Assembly: GCA_038363925.1 (NCBI GenBank)
Contig: JAQQWL010000003.1
Location: 2,542,001 to 2,606,000 of the forward strand
Direction: 5' to 3'
DNA length: 64,000 nt
From: Apiospora phragmitis
Lineage: Eukaryota > Ascomycota > Sordariomycetes > Amphisphaeriales > Apiosporaceae
The notes under the pieces are model-generated. The model saw only the letters and a list, made by a program, of their open reading frames with translations. It made no database searches and had not been told where the DNA came from. A program made the position numbers and the translations under genes. Of the stretch, positions 58,353 through 64,000 are shown in pieces; position 1 is the first letter of the stretch; each line of letters opens with the position of its first letter.

Positions 58353-61300
58353 TCAAATGCCTTCGTCTACCCCGCTATGCCGTCCCATGTCCCTGCGTAC
58401 TGCTGCCAGGTTGTTCACACTCTGTAGTGTCTCAGGATGCTCGCGGCCTAGCACCGCCTCCCTCAGCCCCAGTGTCTGCCGATGCATCTCCTCCGCCTCC
58501 GTATACTTCCCCTGCTGCCGAAGTGATATAGCCAGGTTGTTCATGCTGTTGAGTGTGGAGGGATGCTCGCGGCCCAGCACCGTCTCCTTCAGCCCCAGTG
58601 TCTGCCGATGCATCTGCTCCGCCTCCGCGTGCTTCCCCTGCTGCTGAAGTGATATAGCCAGGTTGTTCATGCTGGCGAGTGTCTCAGGATGCTCGCGGCC
58701 CAGCACCGTCTCCTTCAGCCCCAGTGTCTGCCGATGCATCTCCTCCGCCTCCGTATACTTCCCCTGCTGCCGAAGTGATTCGGCCAGGTTGTTCATGCTG
58801 CCGAGTGTGTCGGGATGCTCGCGGCCCAGCACCGTCTCCGTCAGCCCCAGTGTCTGCCGATGCATCTCCTCCGCCTCCGTATACTTCCCCTGCTGCCGAA
58901 GTGATTCGGCCAGGTTGTTCATGCTGGCGAGTGTCTCAGGATGCTCGCGGCCCAGCACCGTCTCCTTCAGCCCCAGTGTCTGCCGATGCATCTCCTCCGC
59001 CTCCGTATACTTCCCCTGCTGCCGAAGTGATTCGGCCAGGTTGTTCATGCTGGCGAGTGTGTCGGGATGCCGCGGCCCAGCACCGTCTCCTTCAGCCCCA
59101 GTGTCTGCCGATGCATCTGCTCCGCCTCCGTATACTTCCCCTGCTGCCGAAGTGATTCGGCCAGGTTGTTCATGCTCATGAGTGTGGAGGGATGCTCGCG
59201 GCCCAGCACCGTCTCCCTCAGCCCCAGTGTCTGCCGATGCATCTGCTCCGCCTCCGCGTGCTTCCCCTGCTGCTGAAGTGATATAGCCAGGTTGTTCATG
59301 CTCATGAGTGTGTCGGGATGCTCGCGGCCCAGCACCGTCTCCTTCAGCCCCAGTGTCTGCCGATGCATCTGCTCCGCCTCCGTATACTTCCCCTGCTGCC
59401 GAAGTGATTCGGCCAGGTTGTTCATGCTGCCGAGTGTGGAGGGATGCTCGCGGCCCAGCACCGTCTCCCTCAGCCCCAGTGTCTGCCGATGCATCTCCTC
59501 CGCCTCCGCGTACTTCCCCTGGCTAAAGAGCACGTTCCCTACATTCATCATGCTGTCGAGTGTCTCAGGATGCTCGCGGCCCAGCACCGTCTCCTTCAGC
59601 CCCAGTGTCTGTCGATGCATCTCCTCCGCCTCCGCGTACTTCCCCTGCTGTCGAAGTGATTCGGCCAGGTTGTTCATGCTGGCGAGTGTGGAGGGATGCT
59701 CGCGGCCCAGCACCGTCTCCGTCAGCCCCAGTGCCTGCCGATGCATCTCCTCCGCTTCCGCGTACTTCCCCTGGCTGTCGAGCACGAGTGCCAGATTGTT
59801 CATGCTTTCAAGGGTGCGAGGGTGCTCTTCTCCCAAAACAATTCTATAGCCTTTCAGTGCTTGGCCCTGCTTCTGTGCTGCCTCCTTATGTTTTCCTTGA
59901 TTATTGAGTACAATGGCAAGGGCATTCATGCTGTCGAGTGTGTCGGGATGCTCACGGCCCAGCACCGTCTCCTTCAGCCCCAGTGTCTGCCGATGCATCT
60001 GCTCCGCCTCTTCGTACTTCCCCTGATTATAGAGCACGTTGGCCAGGTTGTTCATGCTGGCGAGTGTGGAGGGATGCTCGCGGCCCTGAATTTTCTCACA
60101 TAGCTGTAGTTCTTCCCGATGCATCTGCTCCGCCTCCGCGTACTTCCCCTGACTATCGAGCACGTTGGCCAGGTTGTTCATGCTGGCGAGTGTGTCGGGA
60201 TGCTCGCGCCCAGCACCGTCTCCCTCAGCCCCAGTGTCTGCCGATGCATCTTCTCCGCCTCCGCGTACTTTCCCCTGCTGCCGAAGTGATTCGGCCAGGT
60301 TGTTCATGTTGGTGAGTGTGGAGGGATGCTCGCGGCCCAGCACCGTCTGTATCAGCCCTAGTGTCTGCCGATGCATCTCCTCCGCCTCCGCGTACTTCCC
60401 CAGCCTGTCGAGCACGGTTGCCAGGTTGTTCATGCTGGCGAGTGTGTCGGGATGCTCGCGGCCCAGCACCGTCTCATTCAGCCCCAGTGTCTGTCGATGC
60501 ATCTCCTCCGCCTCCGCGTACTTCCCCAGCAAGCTGTAGCATTCTGCCACGTTATGCTGTAGCGGCCCTAGTATCTTGCGTTCGCTACATTCATTCCTCA
60601 GCCCTAATACCATTTGCGCATGGGGCAAGTACCATGTCCACATGTCTCGGTTTTCGTGCTTCGGCCATGGAAACTTCTCGGAGAGCTGTCGTACTATCTC
60701 CGTAACTTGCCAGCTCTGCTTCCCTTGGATCTGAACCCAGTTTCGCGTGGCAAGACGCACAAGCCGGTGGACATCGAACCGATCGGGTGTACCACGATCT
60801 AGAATAAATGCGTACGCCTGCAAGGTGCTGATCGCCTCGTCCCTCTCCATCTCATCCTCTCCGGCCGGTAGGAAGGAGATAGGGATGTCCTTTTCTGCGA
60901 AGTAAGCGATGGATCGCAGGTAGCCTGCCGCTAATGGCGCATCACGTTGGATTTGCTGGAAGGAGATGAGCCATGTTACGGCTATCGGGTTCTGGATCGC
61001 CTGGTATCGGTCTTGGTCTTCAAAGTCTTTGCTAAGCATCTTGATCATGCTTTGGTCGCTGGACTGGCAGTAACTTAGGTACTTTACAACCGTCACAGTC
61101 GTGTTCGACGCCATGTAGGCTGAGGCTTGCCTGATTGCCAAAGGAAGGTGGGCGAGGTAGTCGAGCAGTAGTTTGGTATTGTGAGGGTCACCTATTTGAC
61201 TTGGCTGGAGCCCTTGTTGTAGCAGCTGGATCGAGTCGCAGTAGTCTAGCGTATCGATTTTGATTAGCCCCTGTCGGGGCTCGAAACCGACGGCCGCCTG

Positions 61301-63258
61301 GTGATTCCGAGTTGTGAACAGGATCGAGCCCTTACGGCTAGCGGGGAGATACGAAGTCAGCTTCGTTGGATCCAACCTCAGTTGCGTACTGTCCGATTGG
61401 TCTGCAGTTAGCAAGAGGTGCGAGCGGTCCGCGTTGTCGATGATGAGAAGCCACTGTCCCGCCTCGTCTCGACCCAGAGCCGCCTTCACGAGGGCCTTGA
61501 CGTCGGCTTTGTCGTCTTCCATGCCCTTCACCCCGAGTGCTTGGCCAATCTCTCGGTAGGCGTTCTCGAACATGGTCATGTCCACCGCCGGCACCCAGAA
61601 GACCGAGCAATCAGGATGCGCCTCGCGCACGCGGTAGGCCGCCTCGATGGCGACCTGCGTCTTTCCGATGCCGCCGAGGCCTTCGATGACGGTCCGCTGG
61701 CACGCGTTTGGGTCCGCACTTGGCGGGATCCTTTGGAGAAGCTGCCCAGGATTACTTCCCGTCCCACAAAGTCCTCATTCTTACCAAATCGGATAAGTAA
61801 GTGAGGTTTGACGGACGCTATTCCGTATTAGATATCATTGCACACGTGGAAAATATAGCAGACTAACCATTTCTTCGGCGTCGAAGAGCCTCTTGGGCCC
61901 CCGAGACCAACTGCTGGATCTGGTGACGGACGAGTTTAAATTGAGAATCATCGGGTCCTTCGAATTTGTTCATCATCACGTGTTGCTTTTCGAGACCTTG
62001 TCGGTAATGACCGTGGATACAAGCAGACGATTCAGCGACAAGCTACTGGTGTTAGTGTGGATAGGATTACGGGTTACTGTTTAGCTTACAACAAAGCCTT
62101 TAGATCCTCGAGGCCATCGTGCGAGTCTGTTCGGGAGAACTTTGCGGTAGATGTCCGTCTTCTTTGTCTCGAAGAAACAACGGACCGGTAGCATACTAGA
62201 ATGAGCTATCTCAGCAAACTTCTGAACCCTCTGAATAAACTTGGCTATGATGCTGTTGGAGATCCTGGATCAGTTTGTCGGATGCATCTTCACCCATGAT
62301 CCCTTTAACCGTCACCAGCCACGATGCTGGCTGCGCTGCGTCCGTTCCCGCGAACGGCGTGGCGAGGAACACGGCGCCAACCGTGGCGAGAAGCACCCCA
62401 CGGTAAGGACTGCCTTCCTGGGCCGCCCGGCAAATAGCCTACCGAAGTCAGCTGATACGATACTCGTCGTCGACGTAAGGTGCCTCACCTCTGCGAGGAC
62501 GAGGCCGCCAAAGCAGGATGCCACGAAGATCAGGGGACGGGCTTCGTTGCCCTCGCCGCGTTCGGCTGCCACTTGGCCAAGGAGGTTGTCGGCATGGCCC
62601 AGCAAGGTCTGGACAGGCGCATGGTCGAACACTTTGGCGTTCCAGTCGTATGTGTAGATGCGAGCCTCCGGGATGGCCGCCGGAAGCATGTCGCTGTCGC
62701 GCAGCCAGTGCACCTGCGTCCCGTTCTTCTCGTACATCCATGTGCGGGGCGACTCGGTGTCGAGGCCGTGGATGGCAATGACGCTGATACAATCAGTCCT
62801 GTTTTCATCGGGGCGGAAAGGACGAACTCGAGCGTGGTTGTGTCGGTGGTACCCTCTGCAGGGACGAGCCTGTGGAGGCCCAGCCATCGCTCCGTCGGCG
62901 GTGCTGCGACCGTGTCAGCTGTCAGCAGGTTGGCGCTTGCGACGTCACGAATGAGTAACGTACCGCGGGGTGGCATAGTGGGGTCAGAGCACCTCTTCTC
63001 GAAGTTTTTGGATAGCGACAGTCGAGCGACGATCAACTTGCGAATATTTCTGCGATAGGGAAATTCCCATATAAAATGTCTGCTCTCGTCTTCAAGCAAG
63101 TCGAAGTGACTGGGCTTGTGTCGAGAGGGTTGGGGAACAGGGCTGTAGACGTGGAGGGCAGCGACGGTGGCGGCGGCAGCGACAGCTGAACAGCAGAAAA
63201 GCAAGCACAGCAACTGGGCGCATCGCGACGCCACACCCTCGTATCGGGCTGCCCTCAT
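58353..63258 (-). CDS. NLR-like STAND protein (alpha/beta-hydrolase, NB-ARC, TPR), copy B, frame-disrupted
   Basis: Same architecture as copy A, minus strand, start at 63,258. Exon 1 is 63,258-62,964 and exon 2 is 62,918-62,489; further exons match those of copy A. Visible: IAIHGLDTESPRTWMYEKNG, FVASCFGGLVLAE, FETKKTDIY, Walker A GLGGIGKT, LLIIDNAD, SILFTTRNHQAAV, LPLAIRQASAYMAS, FDVHRLVRLATRNWVQIQG, then about 17 TPR units and a cap. Breaks versus copy A: the exon-2 frame change at LEFVL/TDCIS (shared); an extra T at about 62,235 (QVY then QRVQKFAEI); a missing base at about 61,746 just before the P-loop (LGQLLQ, copy A LEQLRK); an extra T at about 60,270 and a missing G at about 60,208, so one unit is read in another frame; and two bases missing at 59,070/59,071. 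Likely a pseudogene unless these are errors. Confidence 0.75.
58400..60545 (-). repeat. Tandem 126-bp TPR repeat array, copy B (about 17 units)
   Basis: Same 42-codon unit as copy A, on the minus strand. More diverged members occur in the first half (HREELQLCEKIQGREHP, and QKQGQALKGYRIVLGEEHP) and near-identical ones (NNLAESLRQQGKYTEAEEMH) in the second half. Frame lesions lie at about 60,270, 60,208 and 59,070. Confidence 0.92.
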
Positions 63259-63310
63259 GCTCTGAGACGCCGTAGTACGATACGCCGAGCGGCCGAGACA
63301 GTGAACATGG

Positions 63311-64000
63311 CCAGATCCAATCTACTGTTCGAGTAACCTCATGCTTACTGAACCGCGCTGCATGTTTTATTACAGCCATCTGCGGTGCATGGTCTCGAAG
63401 CTTTGGATCGGTTGGCCAGCTCACCTGAGCACCTGAGGCCGAGATTACTGTTCTATGCCGCTTAACCAATCCTGGGCGGTATGTACAATCTGGCAAGTGC
63501 ATGCATGCTTGGTGGATTACAGCAGGACTATCTATTTTTTACGCATATTCCTAATTACAGGCAGTGAAACGCCCCCCAATCGGATAATTTATCAACCTGT
63601 TGGGAAAGAGCTGGGACTAGACCGGTTAGCAAGGCTTCCCACTGGGCTGTGTGGACTGAAATCGTCTCGGAAAGTCTTTTGATGAGCTGAAGCTGAAGCT
63701 GATGCGTGGGTCAGTCTGCCAGGTGGGCTCTGACGACTGGAAGGTTCAGGCAGTTTAGTGGCGACCAGACGAGAACAGATCACCAGCAGTGCACTCAATG
63801 GGGCTGCTGGATGGATGTTTGCCCCAAGGTAGTTGGTTCATGGTGTGTGTCCATGAATGCGACTCGTTCATAGCCCCCAACAGCCCCATCTTGGCTGACT
63901 TCTAGTGAGCAGATTTAGCACAGCGAACCGAGCCTTACCGCCTTGTCGAGCATGCAAGCCCTGCAGTAGTCTTATATTTGAGTCTTCCAATAGTGTGCTC
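63311..64000. other. Flank beyond the duplication, no gene seen
   Basis: Unique sequence to the window end. Short open frames lack recognisable content. A gene could begin beyond the edge. Confidence 0.45.

Larger units (their letters stand above)
58353..63310 (-). repeat. Right arm of the large inverted duplication
   Basis: Inverse of the left arm. Its outer boundary lies near 63,310 (GAACATGG), beyond which the flanks no longer match. It is longer than the left arm mainly because of extra TPR units. Confidence 0.85.

Noticed and set aside
1..64000. A CRISPR array, bacterial operons or ribosome binding sites
   Set aside because: The window is eukaryotic (spliceosomal introns, mitochondrial presequences). 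Tandem repeats here have no spacers, and nothing resembles a prokaryotic system.
1..64000. tRNA or rRNA genes
   Set aside because: I looked for A-box/B-box-like pairs and rRNA cores by eye and found none convincing. A covariance-model scan would be needed to exclude them.

Overview
The window reads as nuclear DNA of a filamentous ascomycete, most likely a Sordariomycete. Genes carry one to several short introns (about 45-180 bp) with GT...AG borders and CTAAC-like branch sites, and coding exons are GC-rich in third positions. The left 7.9 kb is an AT/TpA-saturated block typical of repeat-induced point mutation (RIP). Gene content is also typical of such fungi: cutinase, pepsin-like protease, long-chain alcohol oxidase, kinesin-14, bL31m, ILV3, and NB-ARC/TPR NLR-like proteins. 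Species cannot be named from the sequence alone.

Layout. 1-7,850: gene-free RIP block with two decayed Fot1/pogo-type transposase relics in direct orientation (about 1,050-2,130 and 5,570-6,610), the decayed 3' end of a Tad-like LINE on the minus strand (about 2,560-3,060), and a roughly 190-bp terminal inverted repeat pair (4,794-4,980 / 7,030-7,221). 8.2-8.5 kb: gene debris. 9.3-25.3 kb: aspartic protease, a tiny cysteine-rich secreted protein, long-chain alcohol oxidase, serine carboxypeptidase, flavin-reductase-like protein divergent from mitochondrial ribosomal protein bL31m, a secreted Ser/Thr-rich protein and a small hypothetical. 26-50.9 kb: amino-acid permease, a disordered small protein, a DUF6604-like protein, dihydroxy-acid dehydratase (ILV3), a LOA1-like acyltransferase divergent from a kinesin-14, cutinase, an alcohol-acetyltransferase-like enzyme, a repeat-bearing hypothetical and a chromo-like protein. 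52.1-63.3 kb: a large inverted duplication carrying two convergent NLR-like genes with alpha/beta-hydrolase, NB-ARC and TPR parts, separated by a 2.1-kb spacer.

How it fits together. Secreted or extracellular enzymes (aspartic protease, carboxypeptidase, cutinase, the small cysteine-rich protein, the Ser/Thr-rich protein) sit among housekeeping genes with no sign of one biosynthetic cluster. The striking locus is the NLR inverted pair. Its N-terminal regions and TPR units are close to identical between arms, but part of the nucleotide-binding region is strongly diverged, and the TPR arrays differ in number (11 versus about 17 units). This is what would be expected of a fungal non-self-recognition (heterokaryon incompatibility type) locus, though function is inference. 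The arms show no RIP although the left block does.

Quality caution. At least five otherwise well-conserved genes (permease, DUF6604-like, LOA1-like, kinesin, acetyltransferase-like), and also the alcohol oxidase and both NLRs, contain single-base reading-frame breaks, often in G/C runs. Either base-call/assembly indels or real decay could explain them; I flag each position.
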